Assembly: GCA_964387935.1 (NCBI GenBank)
Contig: CAYLZN010000025.1
Span: forward strand, 1-30,998
DNA: 30,998 bases
Direction of reading: 5' to 3'
From: CAYLZN01 sp964387935
GTDB taxonomy: Bacteria; Acidobacteriota; Vicinamibacteria; Vicinamibacterales; JAFNAJ01
Positions within the stretch are counted from its first letter, which is position 1. Each line of letters begins with the position of its first letter. The notes under the pieces were generated by a model, which saw nothing but the letters and a program-made list of their open reading frames with translations, was not told the origin of the DNA and did not search any database. This document shows positions 7,419-16,103 of this stretch, piece by piece. The position numbers and the translations under genes are program-made.

Positions 7419-7507
7419 CTCGAGACGTTCTTCAGCGAGGCACCCTCGCTCCATCCACAGGTTAAAGGGCAGACCCATGGCGAAGTTCATCACGGCGTGA
7501 TGCTCGA
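7419..7507 (+). pseudogene. Decayed fragment of a DUF2200 gene
   Basis: The stretch after the rhamnosidase stop reads LETFFSEAPSLHP, identical to residues of the intact DUF2200 protein at 8976-9326. About 40 bp match with two changes. After a diverged part, 7488-7507 again resembles the segment encoding ITGVIC of the intact gene, now out of frame. It is therefore a broken copy of the middle of a DUF2200 gene. It underlies the 3' end of vapC on the opposite strand and marks an old recombination junction. Confidence 0.7.
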
Positions 7508-7948
7508 GTCCTGCTTGCGTCGACGGGCGGCTCGGGTCCAATTCTCGATCTTCAGGTCCTTGAAGCGAGCGAAGTCCCTGGTATTGGCCGTCACGAGTAC
7601 GAGCTGGTGTACATGCGCAATTGCCGCAATCTGGCCATCCACATACGGAGGGGGGTGGCCGAGCGCCTCCAGGCGTGCCCGCTCGTGGCCGTGCCAGGTG
7701 GCTGCAGCTTCGTCGTACGGGAGAATCGGAAACGATTCGCGGATGACATGCTCGAGGTAGTCTTCAAGGGCCACGCGGCGCTTCCCCGTCGGCAAGCGGC
7801 GGCAGCCGTACGTGAGCTCGTGCCAGACTGGTGCGGGAACGGCACAGGCCGGGCCGTGCATCCTGAGACGTCTTACGACGTCGGCGTTCGGCTCCTTGGC
7901 GATCGGCGCCGACGCGATGTTGGTGTCGAGAAGAAACCGGAGCGTCAC
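7490..7948 (-). CDS. vapC: VapC-type PIN-domain ribonuclease toxin
   Basis: This 152-aa protein starts with GTG overlapping the antitoxin stop (GTGA). PIN-domain acidic residues are all present: Asp8 in LLDTN, Glu44 in VWHELTYG, Asp104 in VDGQIAAIA and the TANTRDF motif (Thr120, Asn122, Asp125). VapC toxins cleave tRNA or rRNA and are held inactive by a co-encoded antitoxin. The family normally ends near IENW; here 14 further residues ending SSITP are encoded by DNA antisense to the DUF2200 fragment, so the tail was gained at a junction. It is paired with a Phd-like antitoxin upstream. Confidence 0.93.
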   Translation of the reverse strand: MTLRFLLDTNIASAPIAKEPNADVVRRLRMHGPACAVPAPVWHELTYGCRRLPTGKRRVALEDYLEHVIRESFPILPYDEAAATWHGHERARLEALGHPPPYVDGQIAAIAHVHQLVLVTANTRDFARFKDLKIENWTRAARRRKQDSSITP

Positions 7949-8227
7949 AGTCGGACTCGCCGCCCGGGCGCCTTGTCGCGTGTCGGCGTCAGCTCACCAT
8001 GGTCGAACCCGATCTCGTCCAGGGAGCAGCGCTGCAGGAATCGCTGGTACGCATCATTGAACTGCGCTCGCTTCTCCCGCAGGCGATCAAAAGTCCGTCG
8101 CGAAATGACCACGGCCACCGGCAGGCCTCGCCGCGTCAATTCGACGTCTACGCCGGCTTCGGCTTGGTCGACAATCGCGGGCAGGTTGGACCGGGCATCG
8201 GCAATGGAGTACNNNNNNNNNNGGCAT
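7945..8227 (-). CDS. Phd/YefM-type antitoxin (interrupted by an assembly gap)
   Basis: The minus-strand frame reads YSIADARSNLPAIVDQAEAG, then VDVELTRRGLPVAVVISRRTF, then a C-terminal region ending PGRRVRL. This is the Phd/YefM fold: N-terminal DNA-binding dimer domain with a C-terminal toxin-neutralising tail. The ATG at 8227-8225 sits on the far side of the ten-N gap. With the gap treated as zero length the frame is continuous and begins M-P-Y-S-I-A, a typical family start (~90 aa). A TACACT box lies 6 nt before this ATG. The stop overlaps the vapC start. The gene and its promoter point opposite to the attC site behind it. Confidence 0.85.
8213..8222. other. Assembly gap (10 N), probably zero true length
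   Basis: The antitoxin frame is restored if the number of missing bases is a multiple of 3, and a length of 0 gives a natural N-terminus. The ten Ns are a placeholder. Confidence 0.7.
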
Positions 8228-8233
8228 ATCGTG

Positions 8234-8239
8234 AGTGTA
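8234..8239 (-). promoter_or_regulatory. Leaderless-type -10 box of phd-vapC
   Basis: On the minus strand TACACT is followed by 6 nt and the ATG at 8227. It overlaps one arm of a palindromic operator. Confidence 0.6.
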
Positions 8240-8253
8240 CATGAAGATGTACA
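8236..8253. promoter_or_regulatory. Palindromic operator for phd-vapC
   Basis: TGTACAT (8236-8242), spacer GAAG, ATGTACA (8247-8253): a perfect 7-bp inverted repeat with a 4-bp spacer. It overlaps the -10 box, which fits negative autoregulation by the antitoxin or toxin-antitoxin complex as known for Phd and VapBC systems. Binding is inferred from position and symmetry. Confidence 0.7.
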
Positions 8254-8268
8254 TCAGTTCAACGCGCC

Positions 8269-8368
8269 GCCCAACGAGGCGCGGCAGCCGATGAGCCGCG
8301 CGCGAAAGGCATCGGCGACACCGATGAAACAAAGGGGCGCGGCTCGCGGCTGAGCGCTCACGTCAGGC
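8269..8368 (+). repeat. attC-like recombination site 5
   Basis: R'' is GCCCAAC at 8269-8275 and R' is GTCAGGC at 8362-8368 (one mismatch to GTTRRRY). Inner arms near 8286-8301 and 8337-8351 pair, with A8291 bulged and T8292 opposite G. Sequence is close to site 3. It has the + orientation although the toxin-antitoxin genes next to it are on the minus strand, as occurs for self-promoted cassettes. It is 5.5 kb from site 4. Confidence 0.8.
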
Positions 8369-8396
8369 CGACACACTTCGGAGAACAGGAGACCCC

Positions 8397-8903
8397 ATGC
8401 CCGCCCGGAAGCCAGAGAGGCCCCCCAAGCCCGCAGGGAGGAAGTCGACCACGCGTACGGCGGCGCTGGGCGAAGCGGCCACGCCGCTGCCGGAATCCAT
8501 GGTGACCGGCAAGGCAAGCCCGGCGAGGGCTGCGGTCGGCGACAAGCCGGTCTTCGCCTACATCGCCAGTCTGCCGCGGTTGCAGCGCGGCATCGCGGAA
8601 CGTGTTGATGCTCTTGCGGCCAAGACGCTTCCCGGCCTCCAGCGCTCCGTGAAATGGGGCATGTCCTACTATGGGGTCGGCGACGGCTGGTGCTTCTGTT
8701 GCGGTGGATTCGCCGGCCACGTCAAGCTCATGTTCGTCAACGGCACGGCGCTCGAGCCGGCACCCCCGGTGACGCCGGTAGCGATGGGCAAGGCTACGCG
8801 GGGCGTGGAGATCAAGTCCGTGGATGACCTCGACGAACGCCAGATCGCGGCATGGATGAAGCAAGCCGTGGCCGTGTCCGGTGTCGGTGGGAAGAAGCGG
8901 TAG
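8397..8903 (+). CDS. DUF1801 (YdhG-like) domain protein
   Basis: This 168-aa protein starts at ATG with AGGAGA 4 nt upstream. Residues 1-~45 are Pro/Lys/Ala-rich and disordered. The DUF1801 domain follows: VFAYIASLPRLQRGIAERVD, then LPGLQRSVKWGMSYYGV, CFCCGGFAGHVKLMFVNG, ATRGVEIKSVDDLDERQI and AAWMKQAV. DUF1801 proteins resemble the frataxin-like YdhG fold; biochemical function is unknown. Two Cys (CFCC) lie in the core strand. It is followed 72 nt later by DUF2200, both on the + strand with good ribosome sites, so they may form a small operon, although a hairpin lies between. Confidence 0.88.
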   Translation: MPARKPERPPKPAGRKSTTRTAALGEAATPLPESMVTGKASPARAAVGDKPVFAYIASLPRLQRGIAERVDALAAKTLPGLQRSVKWGMSYYGVGDGWCFCCGGFAGHVKLMFVNGTALEPAPPVTPVAMGKATRGVEIKSVDDLDERQIAAWMKQAVAVSGVGGKKR

Positions 8904-8919
8904 GCCGGAGCAGTTCTTT

Positions 8920-8943
8920 GCTGCGGAGGCGGAACTCCGCAGC
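8920..8943. terminator. Hairpin between DUF1801 and DUF2200 genes
   Basis: GCTGCGGAG (8920-8928) and CTCCGCAGC (8935-8943) form a perfect 9-bp stem with a 6-nt loop. It has no T-tract on the + side, so it may be a weak terminator or an mRNA-stabilising hairpin. Confidence 0.45.
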
Positions 8944-8975
8944 GGACGCGTGCACTGAACAACTCCGAGGAGCCC

Positions 8976-9326
8976 ATGGACAAGCACCGGGTGTTCAAGA
9001 TGTCGTTTGCGGGCGTGTATCCGCACTACGTCCAGAAGGCGGAGAAGAAGGGGCGCACGAAGGCGGAACTGGACGAGGTCATCTGCTGGCTCACCGGCTA
9101 CAGCGCGCAGCAACTGGCGGCGCAGATCGAGCAGAGGAAGGACCTCGAGACGTTCTTCAGCGAGGCGCCATCGCTCCATCCACATGCCCACAAGATCACC
9201 GGCGTCATCTGCGGCGTGCGCATCGAGGAGATCGAAGATCCGCTGATGCGGAAGATCCGGTACCTGGACAAGCTGGTGGACGAGTTGGCCAGGGGCAGGC
9301 CTCTGGCGAAGATCATGCGCGAGTAG
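8976..9326 (+). CDS. DUF2200 domain protein
   Basis: This 116-aa protein starts at ATG with GAGGAG 4 nt upstream. It is a near-complete family match: HRVFKMSFAGVYPHYVQKAE, KGRTKAELDEVICWLTGY, then FFSEAPSLHP, ITGVICGVRIEEIEDPLM and IRYLDKLVDELARGRP. Family length is about 110-120 aa, so the gene is intact. Function is unknown; distribution in many soil bacteria and beside DUF1801-type genes suggests an accessory or stress role (inference). A broken copy of its middle lies 1.7 kb upstream. Confidence 0.92.
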   Translation: MDKHRVFKMSFAGVYPHYVQKAEKKGRTKAELDEVICWLTGYSAQQLAAQIEQRKDLETFFSEAPSLHPHAHKITGVICGVRIEEIEDPLMRKIRYLDKLVDELARGRPLAKIMRE

Positions 9327-9364
9327 GTGTTCCTGGGCCTCATGAGCGCGGACGTCGGGACTGG

Positions 9365-9835
9365 TCAGCAATACCGCCTGACCTTCGCCCGGTAGTCGCG
9401 CCAGGCCTGCCCGAACCGGGCGTCGAGGAACCGCTCCTCCGCCAGCACGATGCGGTGGTGCAGCCCCATCGCCACGGCCGTACTCGAGAGGTTCAGCGCC
9501 GTGGGCACCAGCGCGCAGGAGCCGAGCATCGAGAGGAAGAGGCCCGAATAAATGGGATTTCGAGTGAAGCGGTAGAGCCCTTGCGTGCGGAACTCGGTTG
9601 GGCCCGTGGGCAGGCCGACGCGGACCGCGTCGCCAAGATGACGGATGCCGAGGCCGGTGGTGGCCAGGCCGACGATGACCGCCAGCGCTGCGAATGGCGC
9701 GAGGCGAGGGTATTGCAGCGTTCCCTGTGAGGCGTAGAGCGCGCCCCACCCGAGCAGCACGTGGGGCGGCACGAGCGCGGCCTTCGCGAGAACGAGGAGC
9801 AGCGGGTGAATCGGGGCGCGCCCCAGCCGCGACAT
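9365..9835 (-). CDS. Isoprenylcysteine carboxyl methyltransferase-like membrane protein
   Basis: This 156-aa protein starts at ATG 9835. Three to four hydrophobic segments are visible (about residues 10-30, 42-62 and 103-130). The conserved C-terminal half fits the ICMT/PEMT family: TGPTEFRTQGLYRFTRNPIY, then SGLFLSMLG, and EERFLDARFGQAWRDYRA close to the C-terminus. Members are SAM-dependent methyltransferases acting at the membrane; bacterial substrates are mostly unknown. It is the last gene of a minus-strand run, 10 nt after the PIG-L protein gene, and converges on DUF2200. Confidence 0.87.
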   Translation of the reverse strand: MSRLGRAPIHPLLLVLAKAALVPPHVLLGWGALYASQGTLQYPRLAPFAALAVIVGLATTGLGIRHLGDAVRVGLPTGPTEFRTQGLYRFTRNPIYSGLFLSMLGSCALVPTALNLSSTAVAMGLHHRIVLAEERFLDARFGQAWRDYRAKVRRYC

Positions 9836-9845
9836 GTCGCCCGGA

Positions 9846-12530
9846 TCAGCGCGTCTTCGCCGTGGCCGGCGTCTTGCCGAGCGCGAGCACGTTGGCGAGC
9901 AGCCGGTACGCGCCCGGCACGCCGTACGGCAGCTGCCGGTGGAAGGCGTACGCGAAGTACGTGTAGTGGCCCTTGCCGGACTTCGCTGAGAGCCATCCTC
10001 CCTTCTGCGGACTCTGCCCCTTGTCCCAGGTTTCGATCATCGGCGTGTACGCGGGGTCCCATCCAGCCCAGAACTTCGAGCCGCGCTGCTCCACCCAGCC
10101 GTCGAAATCGGCCTTGGTGATCTCGTTGGGCCAGTTGAACACCTGGGCGTCAGGGGCCAGGATGTTGACGGGCGAATCCTCCTCCGACACCTCCTCGGCG
10201 CGCGGCCCGTGCTCACCGGGGAACGGCGCGAACTTCGACGGAATCAGCTCCTGCGTGTTGTAGAGCACGATCAGGTTGCCGCCCCGGGCGACGTAGTCGA
10301 GCAGGCGCGCGTTGTAGGTCTTCAGGTCCTCCCGCACGGCGTACGCGCGCGTGCCGGTCATGATGGCATCGAACTTCTGGAGGTCGGCCGTGGCCAGATC
10401 GTCCTCGTGCAGCAGCGTCACCTCGTAGCCCAGTTGCGCGATGCCGGCCGGCACCTGGTCGCCAATCCCCATCACGTAGCCGACCCGCAGCCCCGGCACG
10501 ACCTTGACGTCGATGCCCCGAACCTCGGCCGTCGCCGGGCGATAGAGGTGGCGCAACTCGAGGTCGCGCTGATCGATCAGCTCGTACCCTTCGCGATACT
10601 CGCGCCCGTTCGCCGTGGCCACGGCCTGAATCGTGTAGGTCCGGCTCTCGAGCGAGGGCACGGCCACGGTGAACTGGTAGATCGCCTTCTCGCCCGCGCG
10701 GGTGAAGCGGAACGGCTGGCTGGCGGGGTCCGACGTCCAGCCGGGGGGCAGCGTCAGGGCCAACTGTCCCGCGATCGGTCCCTCGTGGTTGTTCAACAGG
10801 TCGAGCTGAACGGTCACCTGCTTGGTGGTCGCGGCCAGCGGGATGACAGCGGAGCTCGGCGACATCGTCACCGACAGCGCCGGCACGACGCGCAGCTCCC
10901 GCATCACGTCGCCATACGGCAGCTTGGGCTCGCGGCGACGGACGGTTTCCCGCGCCTCGATCGGGACGCCCTTCACCGTGTAGCGCGCCACGGCGACGGC
11001 AGGCGGGGTCGAGGCCGGGCGGCCGAACTGGGACATGTCCTCCACGGTGTACCGGTTCTCCAGCACGCTCGAGCGCGAGAAGTACGGTTTGCTGCTGAGC
11101 AGCACGTCCGGTGCCAGCGTTACCGTGAAGCGTTGCGAAGCCGTCTCGTTGAACCCGAGCGGCTGGAGTCTGCCCTCGGTCCTCTGCACCTGCCATCCAG
11201 GGCCCGCGGCGATGGCGATCTCCGTTGGCGTGATCGTGACCGATCCGCGGTTGGTGAGCCGCGTGCGCACTTCGAAGGTCTGGCCGGGCACGGGCGCCGG
11301 CATGGCCGGCGGTGGCGCGAACATGGCCATCATCCCCGTGGGCTCCGGCATGTTCGGTGGCTGGGCGACAGCCGTGAAGCTCACGCCGAGCGCCGAGTTG
11401 ATCGCCTCCTGGAACTGCGCCTCCTTGATCTTCAGCACGAAGACGGCGTCGGGCTCGGCAGACAGTGCCGCGATGGCGTTCCGCGTCGCGGTCAGACCCT
11501 CGGCGAGCGCGGGCACCGTGGCCGACGGATCCGTCATCGAAAACGCGGCGACGGCGCTCTTCACGGAGGCGTCGATTGCCGCCAGCAGGGCGCCGGCACC
11601 CGCCGGCTCGGGGCGGCGCAGGGCCTTGAACAGACCTGGAATCGTGGTGTCGATCCCGTCGAAGAAGCTCTTCTCCTTTGCCGCCGCGCCCTCGAGCACC
11701 GTGCCCGTGCGCTTGTAGTAGCCCGGAGCGGGGCCGGCTTGCGGGTTGTAGCGGCCGCTGTTCTGGCTTCGCTGGTAGCTCAGGCCCAGCCGCGCGAAGT
11801 CGCCGTACGACGTGCCCAGCCAGGGGCTGTACTCACCGGGATCGACCTTCACGGTCCAGTCCTCGTCTTCGCGCATGCCCCCGACGTACACCTTGAGCGC
11901 CTGCCACGGGCGCAGGCCCTCCTCGATCTGCTCGGGGAACATCGAAGGATCGCCCGCCGCCTTGAACGCCTCCTGCGTGAGCAGGCCGGCGGTCTGATGG
12001 TTGCCGTGACCATCGCGCTGGTTCCCCTGGAACCGCGAGACGATCACCAGCGGCCGGTCCATGCGGATGATCCGGACGACATCGCGCAGGACGTTCTCCC
12101 GGCCCCACTTCTCGAACGCCTCGTCCAGCCGCTTCGAGAACCCGTAGTCGATCACGGTCGTGAAGTACTGCGTGTCCACGCCGTAGTACTCGTTGGAGAC
12201 CGCGAGCTCCTCGGTGCGAATCAGACCGAGGCCGTCGAAGAGCTGCGGGCCGAGGGCGTTGTCGCCGGACTGCCCGCGGTTGAGCGTCACCAGGGACACC
12301 CTGGCGCCGTCGCGACGGCTGAGCAGCGCCAGCATCCCCCCGTGCTCATCGTCGGGATGCGCCTTGGTGTGCATGGCGCTCGCGATGGTCTGCAGCTTGA
12401 GCAGCTTCTGCCACGTGCCCGCAGCCCCCGTGTCCTGGGGGAGCGAGGGTGAGGCCAGCATGGCAACGGCCATGCTGGTCGATACCAGAACCGCCACGGC
12501 CAGCCGAAGAGGAAGGCGCCCTGATCGCAT
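9846..12530 (-). CDS. Secreted PIG-L/LmbE family deacetylase-like protein with C-terminal GATase-like domain
   Basis: This 894-aa protein has a signal peptide (residues ~1-32). Residues ~50-260 are a PIG-L (LmbE) zinc hydrolase domain, with the AHPDDE motif at 57-62 and a second ligand region HGNH (175-178). PIG-L enzymes remove N-acetyl groups from GlcNAc-containing molecules. The middle part (~400-690) is beta-rich, with two NEW3/CARDB-like modules (LTLPPGWTSDPASQPF). The C-terminal ~200 residues resemble a ThuA/GATase-like domain (VGYVMGIGDQVPAGIAQLGY, RGGNLIVLYNT). The start has AGGA about 6 nt upstream and lies 9 nt after the Oar receptor stop, so the genes form an operon. The linkage suggests glycan processing tied to uptake (inference). 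Confidence 0.9.
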   Translation of the reverse strand: MRSGRLPLRLAVAVLVSTSMAVAMLASPSLPQDTGAAGTWQKLLKLQTIASAMHTKAHPDDEHGGMLALLSRRDGARVSLVTLNRGQSGDNALGPQLFDGLGLIRTEELAVSNEYYGVDTQYFTTVIDYGFSKRLDEAFEKWGRENVLRDVVRIIRMDRPLVIVSRFQGNQRDGHGNHQTAGLLTQEAFKAAGDPSMFPEQIEEGLRPWQALKVYVGGMREDEDWTVKVDPGEYSPWLGTSYGDFARLGLSYQRSQNSGRYNPQAGPAPGYYKRTGTVLEGAAAKEKSFFDGIDTTIPGLFKALRRPEPAGAGALLAAIDASVKSAVAAFSMTDPSATVPALAEGLTATRNAIAALSAEPDAVFVLKIKEAQFQEAINSALGVSFTAVAQPPNMPEPTGMMAMFAPPPAMPAPVPGQTFEVRTRLTNRGSVTITPTEIAIAAGPGWQVQRTEGRLQPLGFNETASQRFTVTLAPDVLLSSKPYFSRSSVLENRYTVEDMSQFGRPASTPPAVAVARYTVKGVPIEARETVRRREPKLPYGDVMRELRVVPALSVTMSPSSAVIPLAATTKQVTVQLDLLNNHEGPIAGQLALTLPPGWTSDPASQPFRFTRAGEKAIYQFTVAVPSLESRTYTIQAVATANGREYREGYELIDQRDLELRHLYRPATAEVRGIDVKVVPGLRVGYVMGIGDQVPAGIAQLGYEVTLLHEDDLATADLQKFDAIMTGTRAYAVREDLKTYNARLLDYVARGGNLIVLYNTQELIPSKFAPFPGEHGPRAEEVSEEDSPVNILAPDAQVFNWPNEITKADFDGWVEQRGSKFWAGWDPAYTPMIETWDKGQSPQKGGWLSAKSGKGHYTYFAYAFHRQLPYGVPGAYRLLANVLALGKTPATAKTR

Positions 12531-12539
12531 GATGTCCTG

Positions 12540-15500
12540 TCAGAAATAGAACTTCACCGCGAGCTGCATCTCCCGCGACGAGCCCACCGTGCCAGTGATT
12601 CTCCCGAACGTCGTCGGGCTGTCCACGTTGGTGCCCGGCAGCCCGTAGTTGACGTTGTTGAACAGGTTGAAGACCTCCCAACGGAACTCGGCCCGGCGGG
12701 GACCGCCGAAGGGGATCGAGCGGAAGATCGAGAAGTTGGTCGACTTGAAGCCGGGACCTCGCACCGAGTTGATCCCGCAGTTGCCGTACCTGAAGCTCGT
12801 CGTCGGCGCGAACGCCGTCGGATCGAACCACTGATCGATCGTCTGGTCGAAGCCGTCCGGCAAGGGGTTGCCGACGCAGTTGGCCACCGAGATGCGCCCC
12901 GAGCCGGTACTGGCGCGGTCGTTCGAGGTGATCGTGAACGGGCGGCCGTCACTCAGGGTGACGATGCCGTTGACGTTCCAGCCGCTGACGACCGCACTCA
13001 CGAGGCCGCCGGGGTCCATGGCCCGGCCCTTTCCGAAGGGCAGCTCGTAGATGAAACTCGCCGTGAAGCGGTTCGGCACGTCGAAGGTCAGGGGGCCGTA
13101 GTTGCGCTCGGGCTCGTACGCGTTGATCGGATACTGTCCTCCGCCGCTGCCGTCCGCGCTCAGATGATCGAGGAAATCACCGAGCGCGCGACTGTGGGTG
13201 TATTGCGCCGTGAAGCCCAGGCCGTTGACGAAACGTCGTCTGAGGCTGACCTGCAGCGCGTCGTAGTCGGTTCTTCCGAACGTCGAGACCTGCTGCAGGA
13301 ACGCCGAGCCGTAGCCGTACTGCGCGTAGGGGAACGTCACCGGGCCGACACCGGGCGCCGCGATGATGCCCTGGTTGAGGTTCAGCAGGCGGCGGCCGTT
13401 CCGCGTCCGGTTGCCGACGTACTCCACCGCGAGCACGGTGTTCCGGAGCACTTCGTACTCGGGACCGATGCTGAACTGCTGCACGACGGGCGTCTTCTGG
13501 TCTGGGTCCTGGATGCGCCACTGCACGCGCGCCGGGTCGATCGGCACCCCTTGCACCGGGACGAACCCGTTGCGCAGGATGGCGGCTGGCGCCTCGTTGC
13601 GCGAGTTGGCCTGGATGATCACGTCGGCCAGCTGCGGCGGGTTGAGCGCCATCTGGCTCTCGGAGCCGTAGCGGTCCGTGTGCTGGTAGAACACGCCGTA
13701 GCCGCCGCGCAGGACCATCTTCTCCAGAGGGCGCCAGGTGAACCCGACACGCGGCGCCCAGTTGTTGCGATCCGGGTGGATCAGCGCCCGGTCGAACGTG
13801 TCACCGTCGGTCGCTGTGACCCGCTGGCCCGTCGCCGGATCGATGTTCGTGAGCAGGTTGTTCCGGTCGAGCATCGGCGTGAAGTACTCGTAGCGCAGCC
13901 CGTAGTTGAGCGTGAGGCTCGGCGTGACGCGCCAGGAGTCCTGCCCGTAGAACTGCCAGCCGTCGGTGTAGAGCTGGGCCTCGTGCAGCAACGTCACACG
14001 CTGCTGGCTGGCGAGCCCCAGGAGGAAGTCGCCGATGCCGACGTTGCTGTAGCGGCTGCTCGAGAACGTCATCAGGCCGTTGAGGGCCGCCAGGTCGATG
14101 TAGTCCACCGCGTCGCGACGGCGCTCGACCCCGAACTTGAGGTCGTGACTACCCTTCGTCCACGACAGGTTGTCGGAGAACTGCCAGACGTACGACTGCT
14201 GGAACTGCGGCCGGAAGAACGGACCGCCGATCCGCGTGAGCCCGCCGATGTTGAGGTGCGGCAGCCCACCGCTGTACAGCGCGTTGGTGGGCAACCCCGT
14301 GATGCCGTACTGAGCATTGGCGTCGATGCCGAAGGCCGGATGCAGCACGTCGGAGTCGATGTCGTTCCACGACCCGCGGAACTCGTTCACCATGGTGCTG
14401 CCGAGGACGCGCGTCCAGCCGATCACCGCGGACTGACCCTTGATGTAGTTGCTGCTGTTGAAATCCCCGGACGCCACGGGGTCGGCAAGCAGCGGCTCCT
14501 CGAGACGCGTCGTGTCGGACAGACTGTAGCGGCCGAACAGCCGGTCCCTTCCGCCACGCAGGTTCTGGTCCACGCGCACGTCGAACTGATCGACGTCCTC
14601 GCTGATCGCCTGGTTGTTGATGAAGTTCGGAAGGCCGAACGAGCCCNNNNNNNNNNTACGCCCTGCACCGCGGTCCTGGACGCGATGTTCGGCTGCGGGT
14701 AGAGCTGCATGATCTTCATCGCGACGGGGTCGAGGCAGGACGGGTTGATGACCTTCGTGGCCGTATTCACGCACCCCGGCGCGTACACCGTTTCCGCCAG
14801 CGCCTGCGGCAGCTCGATCAGGTTGCCCTGGCGGATGAGCGGCGTCGGCACCGTGGCCTGGCCGGTCAGCTCGCGGTCGGTTCGTGTCCCCTGATACGAC
14901 GCGAAGAAGAAGGCCCGGTCGCGCCAGACGGGACCGCCCAGCGTGCCGCCGAAGATGTTCTGCCCGAACTTTGGCTTCTCGAGGCCGGCCCGGTTGTTCT
15001 CCCAGCGGTTCGCGTTGAGCGCTTCGTCCCGGAAGAACTCGTACACGTTTCCGCGAAACGCGTTGCTCCCCTGCTTGATGGACGCGTTGATCACGGCCCC
15101 GGCCGCCCGCCCGAACTCCGCCGAGTAGGTGCGCGTCTGCACCCGGAACTCCTCGAGCGCGTCCACCGGCGGCTGGACGACCTGCACGGAGCGCTCCTGC
15201 AGGTTCGTCGTGAACGAGTTGTTGTCCGCGCCGTCCAGCGTGTAGTTGTTCCACGTCGAGAAGTTCCCGTTCGCGTTGAAGCCGCTCTCCTCGCCGCGGT
15301 TGCTGATGCCGGCCGGCGCCGGCGCCACCCCCGGCGCCAGGAACGCGAGTTCCGCGTACCGACGTTCGAGCAGCGGCAGATCGTTGACGGCACGCTGCGT
15401 CACCGCGAGGCCGATGTCCGCCCTCTGGGTCTGCAGCACCTCGGTGCGCGCCGACACCGTCACCGCCTCGGTCAGCGCGCCCACCTCCAGCGTGAAGTCC

Positions 15501-15835
15501 ACCTGCAGGCGCTGCTGCACGCTGAGGGGCACGTCCTTCTGCACCGCGCGCTTGAAGCCTTCGATCTCGGCCACGACCTCGTACGTGCCCACCTTGAGGT
15601 TGGGCAGGACGAACTCGCCGCGTTCGGACGTGATCGCCACCGCCGTCGCGCCAGTCCCCTGCTGCGTGGCCGTCACGGTGACGCCCGGCAGGACGGCTCC
15701 CGACGCGTCGCGCACGGTCCCGACGATGGACCCGGTGTCTATCTGGGCGAGTGCGGGTGCGGCGGTGGCGCCGAGCCACAGGCTCAACGCCACCACGCGC
15801 GCGAGCAGGGAGAGGATGGGGCGACCGACGGTCAT
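12540..15835 (-). CDS. Oar-like TonB-dependent receptor with carboxypeptidase-regulatory N-domain (contains assembly gap)
   Basis: The protein has about 1,100 residues. Signal peptide ~1-30 ends APALAQ. A carboxypeptidase-regulatory/SpaA-like domain follows (GSIVGTVRDASGAVLPGVTV to VDFTLEVG). Then comes a plug region (LPLLERRYAELAFLAPGV, NYTLDGADNN, VDALEEFRVQTRTYSAEFGR) and a large beta-barrel ending VKFYF, with the terminal aromatic expected for outer-membrane insertion. Oar-like receptors import large ligands or act in adhesion. The ten-N gap at 14647-14656 breaks the frame: upstream and downstream halves are in different phases, and continuity needs a true gap of 2 modulo 3 bases. The start has AGGAGA 5 nt upstream. 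It heads an operon with PIG-L and ICMT-like genes. Confidence 0.93.
14647..14656. other. Assembly gap (10 N) inside the Oar-like receptor gene
   Basis: The reading frame needs 2 (modulo 3) missing bases here, not 10. It lies in the region joining plug and barrel, after the PQPNIASRTAVQGV segment. Confidence 0.9.
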
Positions 15836-15985
15836 CGGGATCTCCTCGAGGCAGGCGGAACGCTGGAGGCACCCTCGTCGGCCGCTACGGCAACGGTGCA
15901 GGGGTCGGCGGGGTCAGGCCAGGCAGCCGCCCGCGGAAAAACCCTGCAAGTATTTGGATCGGAAGGGGGGCTGTCAAGGGAGGGG

Positions 15986-16090
15986 CGTACGGCGTACGAC
16001 GTACGGCGTACGGCGGCGTACGGACGGGAGGGCGTACGGCGGCGTACGGTTTGGCGGCGTACGGCTGGGCGGCGTACGGCGGCGTACGGT
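15986..16090. repeat. CGTACGG heptamer tandem repeat block
   Basis: Ten copies of the palindrome CGTACG lie in 105 bp. The first four are in perfect 7-bp phase (15986, 15993, 16000, 16007) and later ones are spaced by 10-16 bp. It fills the intergenic space between the divergent Oar receptor and nitroreductase genes, ending at the likely -10 of the latter. The same heptamer recurs at 30923-30943. The flank 15836-15985 shows no gene. Confidence 0.9.
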
Positions 16091-16103
16091 AGGCTGCCAG
16101 TCC

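Noticed and set aside
10209..12452. Plus-strand open frame of 747 codons opposite the PIG-L gene
   Set aside because: Antisense shadow with no family patterns; the minus-strand gene has clear motifs and a signal peptide.
13164..14702. Plus-strand open frame of 512 codons opposite the Oar-like receptor
   Set aside because: Antisense shadow, Arg/Val/Glu-rich, no recognisable domain.
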